Source of the DNA: Bacteroidales bacterium
Lineage (GTDB): Bacteria; Bacteroidota; Bacteroidia; Bacteroidales; UBA10428
DNA: 51,803 nucleotides
Assembly (NCBI GenBank): GCA_016926205.1
Contig: JAFGPB010000070.1
Coordinates: 1-51,803 of the forward strand
Direction: 5' to 3'
Shown: positions 9,121 to 17,768 of the stretch, piece by piece
How the letters are laid out: each line of letters starts with the position of its first letter
Numbering within the stretch: position 1 is the first letter of the stretch
Notes under the pieces: model-generated
The model's input: only the letters and a program-made list of their open reading frames with translations
What the model was told of the DNA's origin: nothing
Database searches by the model: none
Translations under genes and position numbers: made by a program

Positions 9121-9316
9121 TGACGAAAACCGATAGTCAATGACTCACAACCTTAAACTGACAACAAATGACTCACAGACGAAAACCGACGTTCAATGAC
9201 TCACAGACGAAATCGCACGGTAAATGACTTCTAACCATGAACTGACAATAGATGATTCCGGGAAGAAAACCAAAAACAAATGATTGACATACGAAAACCA
9301 ACAATCTATGAACTGC
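9121..9316. repeat. Seven-unit tandem array, exact 28-bp period
   Basis: Seven units of exactly 28 bp start at 9121, 9149, 9177, 9205, 9233, 9261 and 9289. The units share a GACGAAAACCGAC-like first half and a CAATGACTCAC-like second half but are considerably diverged, with no insertions or deletions between them. Exact period with diverged sequence suggests old expansion with length maintained. It is not CRISPR-like: there are no unique spacers between conserved repeats. Confidence 0.88.
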
Positions 9317-9341
9317 AAACGGGAATATGCAGACAACGCTG

Positions 9342-9429
9342 GTCAGATATTCAATCGCATCACTTGTTAAATATTCAATCGCATCACTTGTTAAATATTC
9401 AATCACAACAATAATCAGATATTCAATTA
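9342..9429. repeat. Tandem array, 24-bp period, about 3.7 units
   Basis: Units start at 9342, 9366, 9390 and 9414 (the last partial). The core is AAATATTCAATCGCATCACTT in units 1-2, with variation in the later ones. The array stops about 20 bp before the TonB-C gene, so it would be part of that gene's leader or promoter region. Confidence 0.88.
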
Positions 9430-9448
9430 TTCATTTAAAATTTATGCT

Positions 9449-9877
9449 ATGAAAAAGACAATGTTATTTTTGACAATCCCGGGTGCTATGATGTTTTTAT
9501 TCACACTTACTTTATCCGCAGGGGATTATGTGAACCGTAATGAAGGTCTTCATTCGAATGCAATGGACACCACGGAATTCAGAAATACGGTGATGATGCC
9601 TACGGAAGGCATTAACTGGAGATCGGATCTGGAATTGTCCATCAAATACCCGGAAGCTGCCATTCGACAGGGACTCGAAGGTGAAGTCATTGTGCTGTGC
9701 ACGGTGGACAATGAGGGTAAAGTATCTGATGTCAAGATACTGAAGGACATTGGAGGTGGTGCCGGAATTGAGGTAGCAAGTGCAGTCAGAAAGATGAGAT
9801 TCAATCCTGCTGTTCAGAATGGTTTTTCCGTACCTGTGACCATGGCAATACCGGTCGTGTTCAATCTTGAAGAATAG
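9449..9877 (+). CDS. Small secreted TonB C-terminal-domain protein
   Basis: The 142-residue protein has an N-terminal hydrophobic signal or anchor (about 1-25). A TonB C-terminal domain covers about residues 60-142, with the typical V-I-V-x-x-x-V-D-x-x-G-x-V segment and the closing R-F-x-P-A. TonB C-domains contact the TonB box of outer-membrane receptors. This one lacks the long proline-rich spacer of a full TonB, so it may be periplasmic or an accessory protein rather than a complete energy transducer. The upstream gap consists of tandem repeats; a terminator hairpin follows. Confidence 0.85.
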   Translation: MKKTMLFLTIPGAMMFLFTLTLSAGDYVNRNEGLHSNAMDTTEFRNTVMMPTEGINWRSDLELSIKYPEAAIRQGLEGEVIVLCTVDNEGKVSDVKILKDIGGGAGIEVASAVRKMRFNPAVQNGFSVPVTMAIPVVFNLEE

Positions 9878-9905
9878 AACCTGATCATCCGGCAGAGATC
9901 AAACA

Positions 9906-9936
9906 GGGTGTCCCAATCTTCTGAGACACCCTTTTC
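9906..9936 (+). terminator. Terminator hairpin after the TonB-C gene
   Basis: GGGTGTC (9906-9912) pairs with GACACCC (9925-9931), followed by TTTT. It sits between convergent genes and could serve both. The right arm and loop (TCTTCTGAGAC) recur in a similar hairpin at 48502-48529. Confidence 0.75.
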
Positions 9937-9944
9937 TCTGTTTC

Positions 9945-10688
9945 TCAGGTTAAGAATCCTTTTTCCTTAATGATTTCAAGAAGTTTCCTTGAAAACAGTT
10001 CGTTATCCTCCCTGGTGTACCGCTTTTCCGTGAAGATCCGGGCAAGTGTTTCAACCTTGTTTTCTTTGATCAGCGCTTTTGTTGTCTCCAGTGCTTCCTT
10101 CTCAAAATAATGTCTATCAATATCTTCTTTGGTGTAATCCGTGTATTTTTCATGGTGAACAACAGCTTCAAGCGGTAACCTGTCAGTCAGTTCCGGTGAC
10201 TCATCAGGAAAACCTGCAACCAGCGTGGTAACGGGTACAACATTTCTGGGCAGGTTGAGCAGTTCACTGATGATTTCGGCATTGTAGGTTGTTGTTCCAA
10301 GGTAACATATTCCAAGTCCAAGTGATTCGGCTGCCAATGCGCAGTTCTGTGCTGTAAGAAGCGCATCAATCGCTGCGGTGAAAAAGGAAAGAAAATTGTC
10401 ATATCCCGGAACAGCTTTGCGCAGTTTGCACCATTTGTTGAAACGGTTGAAATCAGCGCAGAAGGTCATTATCACCGGTGCCTGTAAAACCATATCCTGT
10501 TTGAAATGTGCTTCCCAGAGCTTTTTTTTAAGTTCCTGTCCCGTGGTTACGACGATGCTGTATACCTGCATATTTCCGGTTGTGGAAGCTCTTATACCCG
10601 CTGTGAGTATTTTGTTGATCACATGATCATCAACAGGATCATTTTTATATTTTCTGATCGTCCGGTGGTTCAGTATTGTATCTATCAT
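9945..10688 (-). CDS. Nitroreductase-family flavoprotein (NfsA/FRP-like)
   Basis: The 247-residue protein starts with the family's R-T-I-R-K-Y motif (about 9-14), and residues near the N-terminus would bind FMN. The central segment A-L-L-T-A-Q-N and the L-G-L-G-I-C-Y-L-G segment (about 125-132) are typical. The C-terminal part, rich in charged residues, fits the longer NfsA/FRP type rather than the 190-residue NfsB type. It should reduce nitro compounds, flavins or quinones with NAD(P)H. It is transcribed alone, convergent with the TonB-C gene. Confidence 0.88.
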   Translation of the reverse strand: MIDTILNHRTIRKYKNDPVDDHVINKILTAGIRASTTGNMQVYSIVVTTGQELKKKLWEAHFKQDMVLQAPVIMTFCADFNRFNKWCKLRKAVPGYDNFLSFFTAAIDALLTAQNCALAAESLGLGICYLGTTTYNAEIISELLNLPRNVVPVTTLVAGFPDESPELTDRLPLEAVVHHEKYTDYTKEDIDRHYFEKEALETTKALIKENKVETLARIFTEKRYTREDNELFSRKLLEIIKEKGFLT

Positions 10689-10869
10689 GGCAAAAGGATT
10701 TTATTGTTTTATAAGGGCATTAATGAATGAAATGAAATTTATGCGTATGTCGTTCGTAAATTTTAAGTTTGATAAAGTTCAGGATTTCCCTGGAGAATAC
10801 CTGAATAAATCATTTTCTATTGTTTTATAGTTTACTCCGGGTTTCAGGATTATTTTGCTAAAACTAGTA

Positions 10870-10877
10870 TATTTTTG
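10870..10877 (+). promoter_or_regulatory. Putative -7 promoter element of the FtsX permease gene
   Basis: TATTTTTG matches the Bacteroidota -7 consensus TAnnTTTG and lies 22 bp before the ATG at 10899. I did not find a well-spaced -33 TTTG. Confidence 0.4.
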
Positions 10878-10898
10878 TATGTCTCAAAATAACAATAT

Positions 10899-12143
10899 AT
10901 GCAATACACAGCAATATTGAAAGAGAATCTCAGAGTTTCCTTCAATTCGATCAGGTCGAATTTCCTGCGTTCTGTCCTGACAATACTGATTATTGCAATT
11001 GGCATCATGGCATTGGTTGGTATACTTACCGCTATAGATTCGATAAAAAATACAATCACCGAGCAGTTTGCCACAATGGGCAGCAATACCTTTACCATCC
11101 AGAGCAGGGGTTTTTCCGTACAGATTGGGGATACCCGCATCAGGAGAAAGAATTATGCCTATATATCTTTTAACCAGGCCAATGAATTCAAAGAAAAATA
11201 TGATTTTCCGGCAACCGTTTCCATAGTGACTACGGTTTCGGGGATGGCAACGATAAAATACAGATCGGAAAAAACCAATCCAAACATTACCGTTGTAGGT
11301 TCTGACGAGAACTATCTTGCGGTTTCGGGTTACGAAATTGAAACCGGAAGGAATATGGCGTATCAGGACGTTTTGATGAACAGGAATGTTGTTCTGCTGG
11401 GTAAGGATGTTGCCGGCAAAATCTTACCTGATCATGAAGACCCGTTAAACCGGCAGATATCCATAGGTCCGGGCAGATACAGGGTAATAGGAATATTGAA
11501 AGGGAAAGGGGCAAGCCTCACAAGTAATGATAACATTTGTATTATACCCTATACCAATGCACGGCAATATTTTTCAAGGCCTATGCGCAATTACACAATA
11601 AACATCACACCTGCAAATTCCGAACTCATGGAGGTCGCTGAAGGATATGCAGAAAGTCTATTCCGATCCATCCGGCAGCTAAAAGTGATTGATGAATCAG
11701 ATTTTAATATTGTCAGAAGTGATGTACTGGCAAATATTCTGAAGGATGTCATAAGAATCGTCCTGATCGCCGCCACCATCATTGGTATTGTTACTTTATT
11801 CGGCGCTGCGGTCGGTTTGATGAATATCATGCTTGTATCCGTCACAGAGCGTACAACTGAGATTGGTGTCAGAAAAGCTATAGGAGCAAAAAGCTCAATG
11901 ATCAAACAGCAGTTTCTGTTTGAAGCCGTTCTGATATGTCAGTTTGGAGGTATTTTGGGAATCCTTCTTGGAATTTTTATCGGAAATATTGTATCTTTAA
12001 TAATGAAATCTGATTTTCTGATCCCGTGGATTTGGATATTAGGCGGGATTGTGTTATGTTTCGGAGTCGGTTTGGTTTCCGGATATTATCCGGCAGTTAA
12101 GGCATCCCGGCTTGATCCGATTGTTGCATTGCGATATGAGTAA
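10899..12143 (+). CDS. FtsX/MacB-type ABC transporter permease
   Basis: The 414-residue membrane protein has one N-terminal transmembrane helix (about 22-45), a periplasmic MacB_PCD-like domain, then three C-terminal helices from about residue 285. The segment between helices contains T-E-R-T[11 protein letters not shown], the FtsX-domain coupling signature. Such permeases work with a separate ATPase to move lipoproteins, peptides or drugs mechanically across the periplasm. No ATPase gene is adjacent, so its partner must be encoded elsewhere. Confidence 0.9.
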   Translation: MQYTAILKENLRVSFNSIRSNFLRSVLTILIIAIGIMALVGILTAIDSIKNTITEQFATMGSNTFTIQSRGFSVQIGDTRIRRKNYAYISFNQANEFKEKYDFPATVSIVTTVSGMATIKYRSEKTNPNITVVGSDENYLAVSGYEIETGRNMAYQDVLMNRNVVLLGKDVAGKILPDHEDPLNRQISIGPGRYRVIGILKGKGASLTSNDNICIIPYTNARQYFSRPMRNYTINITPANSELMEVAEGYAESLFRSIRQLKVIDESDFNIVRSDVLANILKDVIRIVLIAATIIGIVTLFGAAVGLMNIMLVSVTERTTEIGVRKAIGAKSSMIKQQFLFEAVLICQFGGILGILLGIFIGNIVSLIMKSDFLIPWIWILGGIVLCFGVGLVSGYYPAVKASRLDPIVALRYE

Positions 12144-12166
12144 CCAAATTATTAACGCAGAAAATA

Positions 12167-12547
12167 ATGAAAAAACTGATCCAGAAGAAAACAAACAATA
12201 CACCCGGAATTGAATTTGATCCCGATGCAGGACTGATGAAAATCGAAGGACGGTCCATCCCTGAAAATCCGGGAGATTTTTTTGACCCTTTAATCGAATG
12301 GCTGGATGAATATTATAAAAATCCCTTTGAGACAACACGTTTTGATATAAACCTTGAATACGTAAACAGCGGATCATCAAAATATCTGCTTGGAATTTTC
12401 CGGATTCTGAAAAAAAAACATGATGACGGTAAGAAATGTGTAATCAACTGGTATTATGAAGAAGATGACGAGGCAATATACAGCCTTGGTGAACATTATA
12501 AAAACACGATAAGAGTTCCCTTCAATTTGATTGAGTTCATCCAGTAG
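12167..12547 (+). CDS. DUF1987/SiaC-family regulatory protein
   Basis: The 126-residue cytoplasmic protein matches the DUF1987 (SiaC) family: R-S-I-P-E-N-P near the N-terminus, a central Y-V-N-S-G-S-S-K-Y-L segment and a W-Y-Y-E-E-D-D-E segment. In Pseudomonas, SiaC is switched by phosphorylation in the central serine/threonine region and controls a diguanylate cyclase. The usual kinase partner (SiaB-like) is not seen nearby. It starts 23 bp after the FtsX permease, so the two are probably co-transcribed. Confidence 0.8.
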   Translation: MKKLIQKKTNNTPGIEFDPDAGLMKIEGRSIPENPGDFFDPLIEWLDEYYKNPFETTRFDINLEYVNSGSSKYLLGIFRILKKKHDDGKKCVINWYYEEDDEAIYSLGEHYKNTIRVPFNLIEFIQ

Positions 12548-12559
12548 TCAACCGGACTT

Positions 12560-12650
12560 CCTTAAATCCAAAATACCGCATTACTTCTGCAGGATTCGCA
12601 GGTATCGGCAGAGTCCTTAAGAATACCGTACCGCTTCTGCGGGATTTGTG
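12560..12650. repeat. Two-copy tandem duplication of a gene's 3' end, about 50-bp period
   Basis: A segment beginning AATACCG, then CTTCTGC and GGATT, occurs at 12572-12601 and again at 12622-12651. The second copy is the coding end of the minus-strand FtsX permease (N-P-A-E-A-V-R-Y-S-stop). The first copy lies just downstream of that stop and would encode a similar N-P-A-E-V-M-R-Y-F string in a different frame. This looks like a tandem duplication of the gene terminus. Confidence 0.75.
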
Positions 12651-15079
12651 GATGCTGATTGAAAAACCCGCAAGCTAACGGTCAGCAGTGCGATAATCAG
12701 CGATATGATCAGTCCCAGAAAAAAGATCCAGATGTGTATATCCGTTTTGTATGGGAATGATTGCAGCCATTTGTTCACAAAATAAAATGCAGCGGGAGCC
12801 GCAATGATGTTGGCGACAATCACCCATATTGAAAACTCCATGGCAAACATTATCATGATGTTCTCGGCTGAAGCACCCAGTACTTTCCTGATCCCTACCT
12901 CCCTTGTCCTTGCCTGTGTAAGGAAGGAGGAAAGACCCAACAGGCCCAGTGCTGCAATGATGATGGTCAGTATGGTGAAACTGTGGGCAAGCATTCCAAT
13001 CCTTTCTTCACTGCGGTAGTAGTCTGCCATATTCTCGTCCAGAAAGCTGTACTGGAATGGATATTTATCATTGAACTGCTTCCTGACACGGTCGATATAT
13101 TCAATCGTATTCTGCCGGTTTTTATGGCTGATCTTTATGTTGGCCAGAATAAACTGACTTTCGTCATCGTTCAGCAAAAGGACAAGCGGATCAATTTTAT
13201 TGTGCATTGAAGCATAATGAAAGTCCTTTACCACACCGATGATTTCCCCGTCCCGCAATGCAGTGCCGTCAAGATTTATACCATAGTGAAACCGCTTTCC
13301 GATGGCGCTTGCATAGTTGCCCTGCGTCATGCTCAGGGAATCCACCCATCCGAACTGTTTAGCTGCGGTTTCGTTGATAATAAAAGCCTTATCGACATCC
13401 GAAGCCATATTTCTTTCGTAAGTACGGCCTTCAAGGACCTCAATTCCCATAAGATCAATATAATCATATCCAATGAAGTAGTTGTTGATTGCCCGGTCCT
13501 GCATTGAACCGTCATCCCCTTCCACGCGCATGACCTGGATACTAATATCATTGCCCGGATTGCCGTTCGAATATGCCACTCCAAGAATATCGGGATTCTT
13601 CATCAACTCTTGTTTAAACGGTTCAAGACTTCTTATGAAAGTCGTGTCACGCATTTCCATGATCAGAACATTGTCTTTGTCAAAACCCGGATCAGAATTG
13701 CGCATGTACCTGAACTGCGAGGTGATGATCAATGTTCCGATGATCATTGCCACTGAGACTCCAAACTGAAATACCACAAGGATCTTCCGCAACATTCCGT
13801 TGCCACCATGAAGTTCAGTTTCACCCTTTATTACCCTCACCGGATTAAAGGATGAAAGATAGAATGCCGGATAGCTGCCAGACAGGAAACCGACAACAGC
13901 AGCAATTCCAATGATTCCGGCCATTAACAGGGGTGAACCGAAAATGGAGAAGCTCAGGCTTTTGTTTGCCAGCATGTTAAAATAAGGGAGCAAAAGCTTG
14001 ATCAGAAGCAGTGCAACAACCAGTGCAATAGCTGTGATGACAAGTGACTCGGTCAGGAACTGGCCAATCAGCAAGTTGCGATTTGCCCCCACAATTTTCC
14101 GCATGCCCGATTCCCTTGATCGTTTTGCCGACCGTGCTGTGGCAAGGTTCATATAATTGATGCTGGCAATGATCAGGATGAGAAAAGCCACAACAGAAAA
14201 GACATATACATATTTGATATTGCCGCCGGCCTGATCATATCCCAGGTCCGCGGAATAATGATGCACCCTTGTGAGGGGCTTGGTCATCAGTGTAAAACTG
14301 GAATTGATCTGGTCACCCAGGGATTTCATGTATTTGTCATAAAATTCGGGGAATTTCTCGTGAATGCCCCCGATGTCCGCGTTTTCCTTAAGCAGGATGT
14401 AGCTGAATATGCCGACATTCCAGAATGATACGGCACTTCGGTCATTGAACCTGTCAACGCCAACCTGTTCAATAGCGGTCGCTGCGGAAACCAGACCGTC
14501 AAATTTCAGGTGGACATTTCCGGGAAGATCTTCAATTACGCCGGTCACCTCATACAGATTGCCTTCAATTGTTGTAAGGGTTTTGCCTACCGGATTTTCA
14601 TCACCAAAGTATTTTCCGGCCATGGTTTCGGTCATTACCAGGGTATATGGTCTGTTCAGCGCTTTTTCCGGACCACCGGCAACAAATGGGTGCGTAAACA
14701 CTTCAAAAATGGTTGAGTCAGCGAGCATCAGACTGTCTTCCTGGAATTCCCTGTCATCGTATTTCAGGAACATTGTGCCAACCGGAGCCAAACGGACAAA
14801 TTCCTCAATTTCAGGATATTCATCCTTTAACGTCGGAGCAAGCGGAATTTGTGTTACAGAAAACAAATCCTCCTTATTGTTGATCAGAAATTGTGATTCA
14901 AGCCGGTAAATGCGTTCATGCTTTGCATGTGACCTGTCATAGGTTAGTTCGTCAATGACATAAAGAAGGATAAAAACAGCTGCTGTTAAACCTATTGCAA
15001 GGCCAACGATATTGATTACGGAGTAGAATTTATCCGTAACGATATTGCGCCAGGCAGTGGTAAAATAATTCCTTAGCAT
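12617..15079 (-). CDS. Large FtsX/MacB-type ABC transporter permease (two-unit)
   Basis: The 820-residue protein has the form common in Bacteroidota: an N-terminal helix (about 20-42) after the F-x-x-A-W-R-N start, a MacB_PCD periplasmic domain, three helices from about 280 with an internal R-E-S-G-M-R-K-I-V-G-A signature, a fourth helix near 430, a second periplasmic domain, and a final set of three helices with R-E-V-G-I-R-K-V-L-G-A. No ATPase is adjacent. The 3' end is duplicated just downstream of the stop (see the repeat). A YceI gene precedes it on the same strand, 222 bp away. Confidence 0.9.
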   Translation of the reverse strand: MLRNYFTTAWRNIVTDKFYSVINIVGLAIGLTAAVFILLYVIDELTYDRSHAKHERIYRLESQFLINNKEDLFSVTQIPLAPTLKDEYPEIEEFVRLAPVGTMFLKYDDREFQEDSLMLADSTIFEVFTHPFVAGGPEKALNRPYTLVMTETMAGKYFGDENPVGKTLTTIEGNLYEVTGVIEDLPGNVHLKFDGLVSAATAIEQVGVDRFNDRSAVSFWNVGIFSYILLKENADIGGIHEKFPEFYDKYMKSLGDQINSSFTLMTKPLTRVHHYSADLGYDQAGGNIKYVYVFSVVAFLILIIASINYMNLATARSAKRSRESGMRKIVGANRNLLIGQFLTESLVITAIALVVALLLIKLLLPYFNMLANKSLSFSIFGSPLLMAGIIGIAAVVGFLSGSYPAFYLSSFNPVRVIKGETELHGGNGMLRKILVVFQFGVSVAMIIGTLIITSQFRYMRNSDPGFDKDNVLIMEMRDTTFIRSLEPFKQELMKNPDILGVAYSNGNPGNDISIQVMRVEGDDGSMQDRAINNYFIGYDYIDLMGIEVLEGRTYERNMASDVDKAFIINETAAKQFGWVDSLSMTQGNYASAIGKRFHYGINLDGTALRDGEIIGVVKDFHYASMHNKIDPLVLLLNDDESQFILANIKISHKNRQNTIEYIDRVRKQFNDKYPFQYSFLDENMADYYRSEERIGMLAHSFTILTIIIAALGLLGLSSFLTQARTREVGIRKVLGASAENIMIMFAMEFSIWVIVANIIAAPAAFYFVNKWLQSFPYKTDIHIWIFFLGLIISLIIALLTVSLRVFQSASTNPAEAVRYS

Positions 15080-15170
15080 ATGCTGATTGTTTTAGGTTTA
15101 TGAATTGTAAATCAATAACATAAGCAGAATAAGGGTTTTCTTGAATCAGCTCAGTTCATATGACGAGTTT

Positions 15171-15298
15171 TTACTGTACAAAGTTACAGCTTCAGTTTAT
15201 CTGGCGTACAAATTTTCAAATTGAAATACTTAACAAAATTACAACTTCAGTTAATCTGGCGTACACAGTTTCAAATTGAAATACTGTATAAAGATACT
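15171..15298. repeat. Tandem repeat, 55-bp period, about 2.3 copies
   Basis: The gap between the YceI gene and the large permease carries CTGGCGTACA at 15201 and 15256, with matching flanks such as CTTCAGTT before it and TTTCAAATTGAAATACT after it. The period is 55 bp and the copies differ by only a few bases. The flank TTTCAAATTGAAA is itself a palindrome. On the minus strand it lies downstream of the YceI gene and upstream of the permease. Confidence 0.85.
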
Positions 15299-15301
15299 TT
15301 A

Positions 15302-15940
15302 TTATGATTCAACACAACCTGAAGTATATGCATCCGGTGAATGTCTGAAATACGGCAGCCTGCTGATCTGGTCTTGCTGCGGTTTTGAAATTTGACTATA
15401 GGTTATATCAATATGCACTTCAATTTCCCGGGCAATGCTATTTTCAACTACTGCCGGGATCCTGATGTCATAGTCTTTTGGCCTGACGGTAAATTTTGAC
15501 CGGGCGATAATACTGCCCTGCTTCACCTGGAGAGTTCCCGTTACCGTGATATTTCTTGTTACACCGTGAATGGTCAGGTTTCCCCTGACTTCAATCCGGT
15601 AAATGCCGTCTGAGGTTATATCGATGTCACCGGGATCAGAGAAAGTGCCGGAAAAATACGAAGAGGGGAAAATTCCTGACTCCAAATAGTTTTCATTAAA
15701 ATGTTCTTTCATCAGAGGGATCTCAAATTCAAATGCATGAATGAACATGATGAACGAAATTTTACCGGAATCGATATTCAGTGAGCTTGATACCTGCAGA
15801 TTATGTGCTTCAATTTCCTCGATCGGTGTATGGGAGTAAAACCAGACATGACCGTTTTCAGAATGGTAACTTTGTGAATACCCGGTATGAACTGAGAGCA
15901 GCCAGGCGACAAACAGACACATGATCTTGATCTTGTTCAT
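15302..15940 (-). CDS. YceI-family periplasmic protein
   Basis: The 212-residue protein has a signal peptide (about 1-23, ending at G-Y-S-Q) and a YceI-like lipocalin fold. Visible pieces are the V-x-F-x-S-x-T-P start, the S-S-Y-F-S-G-T-F segment, the I-x-G-x-L-T-I-H-G-V-T-R block and the final K-D-Y-D-I-x-I-P. YceI proteins bind isoprenoid or other lipid chains in the periplasm. The frame opens 11 codons earlier (15973), but the Met at 15940 immediately precedes a proper signal peptide. Confidence 0.88.
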   Translation of the reverse strand: MNKIKIMCLFVAWLLSVHTGYSQSYHSENGHVWFYSHTPIEEIEAHNLQVSSSLNIDSGKISFIMFIHAFEFEIPLMKEHFNENYLESGIFPSSYFSGTFSDPGDIDITSDGIYRIEVRGNLTIHGVTRNITVTGTLQVKQGSIIARSKFTVRPKDYDIRIPAVVENSIAREIEVHIDITYSQISKPQQDQISRLPYFRHSPDAYTSGCVES

Positions 15941-16130
15941 GCTGTCTTTTTTTACAATAACAAACAGAAACACTTTTTGATCATTTCAACCTGACTATTT
16001 TTCGGGAAAGGGACATTCAGCATCCGGAAAGGTTTTGTAAATAATCTGTTCTCTTCATAATGATAAATCCGCTGAATTTCGTATTTTCACATACAAAATG
16101 CAGATCGAAATCAATATTAACCAGATACAA

Positions 16131-16940
16131 ATGAAAAAGACAATCGTTTTATTATTTGCATCATTGTTGGTTGCTTCCTGTTCCAGAACAGGTAGTGGTG
16201 AAAAGGCTGCTGATGAAAACGGGAATATCCTCAGGGAATACTATGGAAACGGGACCATCAAGACCGAAATTGAGGTACAGGACAGTCTCAGGCAAGGAAT
16301 CACAAGGAATTTTGACAGGGACGGCAACCTTTTGTCCACAGTAACTTATGTGAACAATGTAAAAAATGGGACGGTAACCAACTACTATGTGCCGTCTGGA
16401 AGTGTAAGTTCAACATTTGAATATGTTGATGGCATTAAGCAGGGTGATGAGGTATGGTATTATGAAAGCGGGAAGGATTACCGCGTCACACCATATGTTG
16501 ATGGAGAGATTAACGGAATCCAGAAGTATTATTATGAAAGCGGACAGCTGATGGCAGAAGTGCCTTACAAAAACGGTTTTCCAGGGAAAGGTTTAAAAGA
16601 ATACAATGAGGATGGTTCATTAATAACTGATTACCCGGATATCGTCGTTACAAAAGAAGATTACCTGGCAACAGCCAATTCCGTTCTTTTGAAATTTTCC
16701 CTGTCAAACAAGGCCACAAAAGTACAGTTTTACAGGGGAACGCTCAATGAAGGTATTTATCTGCATGATGAATTGCATGATATGGCAACTCAGGCGGGAG
16801 TGACCCAGATTTCCTTCAATCTTCCGAAAGGTGCGAGGGTGGATCAGCAGGTTTATGTGGCAGCCGGTTATGAAACCCGTTTTGGGAATCCTTGTGTTCT
16901 CAGTACATCCTATAATTTACAGATTTACAACACAAATTAA
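16131..16940 (+). CDS. MORN-variant repeat lipoprotein
   Basis: The 269-residue lipoprotein has a clear lipobox (L-V-A-S-C, Cys at about residue 17). Several MORN-variant (YwqK-type) repeats at about 30-165 each carry a Y-Y-x-x-G-x-x or Y-x-N-G-x-L core. About 90 C-terminal residues beyond them form a separate, unrecognised beta-rich part. Such proteins are common on the Bacteroidota surface but have no firm function. The frame can start 11 codons earlier; the ATG at 16131 gives the signal peptide. It lies just before gldF but with its own gap of about 100 bp. Confidence 0.82.
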   Translation: MKKTIVLLFASLLVASCSRTGSGEKAADENGNILREYYGNGTIKTEIEVQDSLRQGITRNFDRDGNLLSTVTYVNNVKNGTVTNYYVPSGSVSSTFEYVDGIKQGDEVWYYESGKDYRVTPYVDGEINGIQKYYYESGQLMAEVPYKNGFPGKGLKEYNEDGSLITDYPDIVVTKEDYLATANSVLLKFSLSNKATKVQFYRGTLNEGIYLHDELHDMATQAGVTQISFNLPKGARVDQQVYVAAGYETRFGNPCVLSTSYNLQIYNTN

Positions 16941-17009
16941 CTGACTGGCATCCCAAAGGGCTTCGCGTCGGGGTGTCATCGGGGCAGGATGTCATTCACG
17001 AAATTTGCT

Positions 17010-17017
17010 TATTTTTG
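17010..17017 (+). promoter_or_regulatory. Putative -7 promoter element of the gldF operon
   Basis: TATTTTTG fits TAnnTTTG and lies 20 bp before the gldF ATG. The same octamer precedes susC and the FtsX permease. Confidence 0.4.
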
Positions 17018-17036
17018 ACGCTTCAAGAAAAGTGTT

Positions 17037-17768
17037 ATGTATTCTTTATTCATTAAAGAGATCAGTAGTTTTTTCCATTCTCTTACGGGTACGATTGTAA
17101 TTGTGGTATTCCTCCTGATAAACAGCCTTTTTATGTGGGTCTTTGAAGGTCAGATGAACCTGATTGACGGTGGATACGCAACACTGGATCCATTGTTTGC
17201 ACTTGCTCCGTGGGTTTTTCTGGTGCTTATTCCGGCCATTACAATGCGCAGCTTAGCGGAAGAAAAAAAGGCCGGGACACTCGATCTCCTGCTTACCAGA
17301 CCTGTTTCTGAGATGCAGATCATTTTGGCCAAATATTTTGCGGCAATTGTACTCATTGTACTTTCCCTTCTTCCCACCCTGGTTTATTATTATTCCATAG
17401 TGCATTTGGGAAATCCTCTGGGTAATCTTGACAGAGGGGGCATATGGGGCTCTTATATCGGTTTGTTGTTTCTTGCCTCTGCCTATGCCGGCATTGGAAT
17501 CTGGTGTTCCTCACTTACGGAAAACCTGATTGTTTCATTTATCCTTGCTGTGATGACCGGTCTTTTTGTCTGTTATGGACTGGAACAAATAAGTACGTTA
17601 GTTTCCACGGGGGGAATCGGGAAATTTATCCTGTCCCTGAGTATTATCGAGCATTACCGGTCGATGAGCCGCGGTGTGATCGACACACGCGATGTGGTAT
17701 ATTTTATAGCCCTGATAACAGTCTTTCTGGTTCTTACAAGGGCCAGACTTGAAGGGAGGAAATGGTAA
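17037..17768 (+). CDS. gldF: Gliding-motility ABC transporter permease GldF
   Basis: The 243-residue protein with six membrane segments is an ABC-2-type permease of the GldF type. It has the W-V-F-x-x-L-I-P-A-I-T-M-R-S-L-A-E-E segment followed by K-x-G-T-L-D-L-L-L-T-R-P (about 63-92), the family hallmark. With GldA and GldG it forms a transporter needed for gliding in Flavobacterium; in non-gliders its role is less clear. Its last 7 bases overlap the gldG start. No gldA ATPase gene lies nearby. Confidence 0.92.
   Translation: MYSLFIKEISSFFHSLTGTIVIVVFLLINSLFMWVFEGQMNLIDGGYATLDPLFALAPWVFLVLIPAITMRSLAEEKKAGTLDLLLTRPVSEMQIILAKYFAAIVLIVLSLLPTLVYYYSIVHLGNPLGNLDRGGIWGSYIGLLFLASAYAGIGIWCSSLTENLIVSFILAVMTGLFVCYGLEQISTLVSTGGIGKFILSLSIIEHYRSMSRGVIDTRDVVYFIALITVFLVLTRARLEGRKW

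Larger units (their letters stand above)
8959..9448. other. Long intergenic region largely made of tandem repeats
   Basis: This 490-bp gap begins with about 160 bp of AT-rich unique sequence. Two unrelated tandem arrays follow back to back, with 28-bp and 24-bp units (annotated separately), ending just before the TonB-C gene. No credible gene is present: the 77-codon minus-strand frame here is only a translation of the repeats. Confidence 0.7.

Noticed and set aside
9121-9429. CRISPR-like regular repeats
   Set aside because: Units are directly adjacent with no unique spacers, they diverge from each other, and no cas genes are present.
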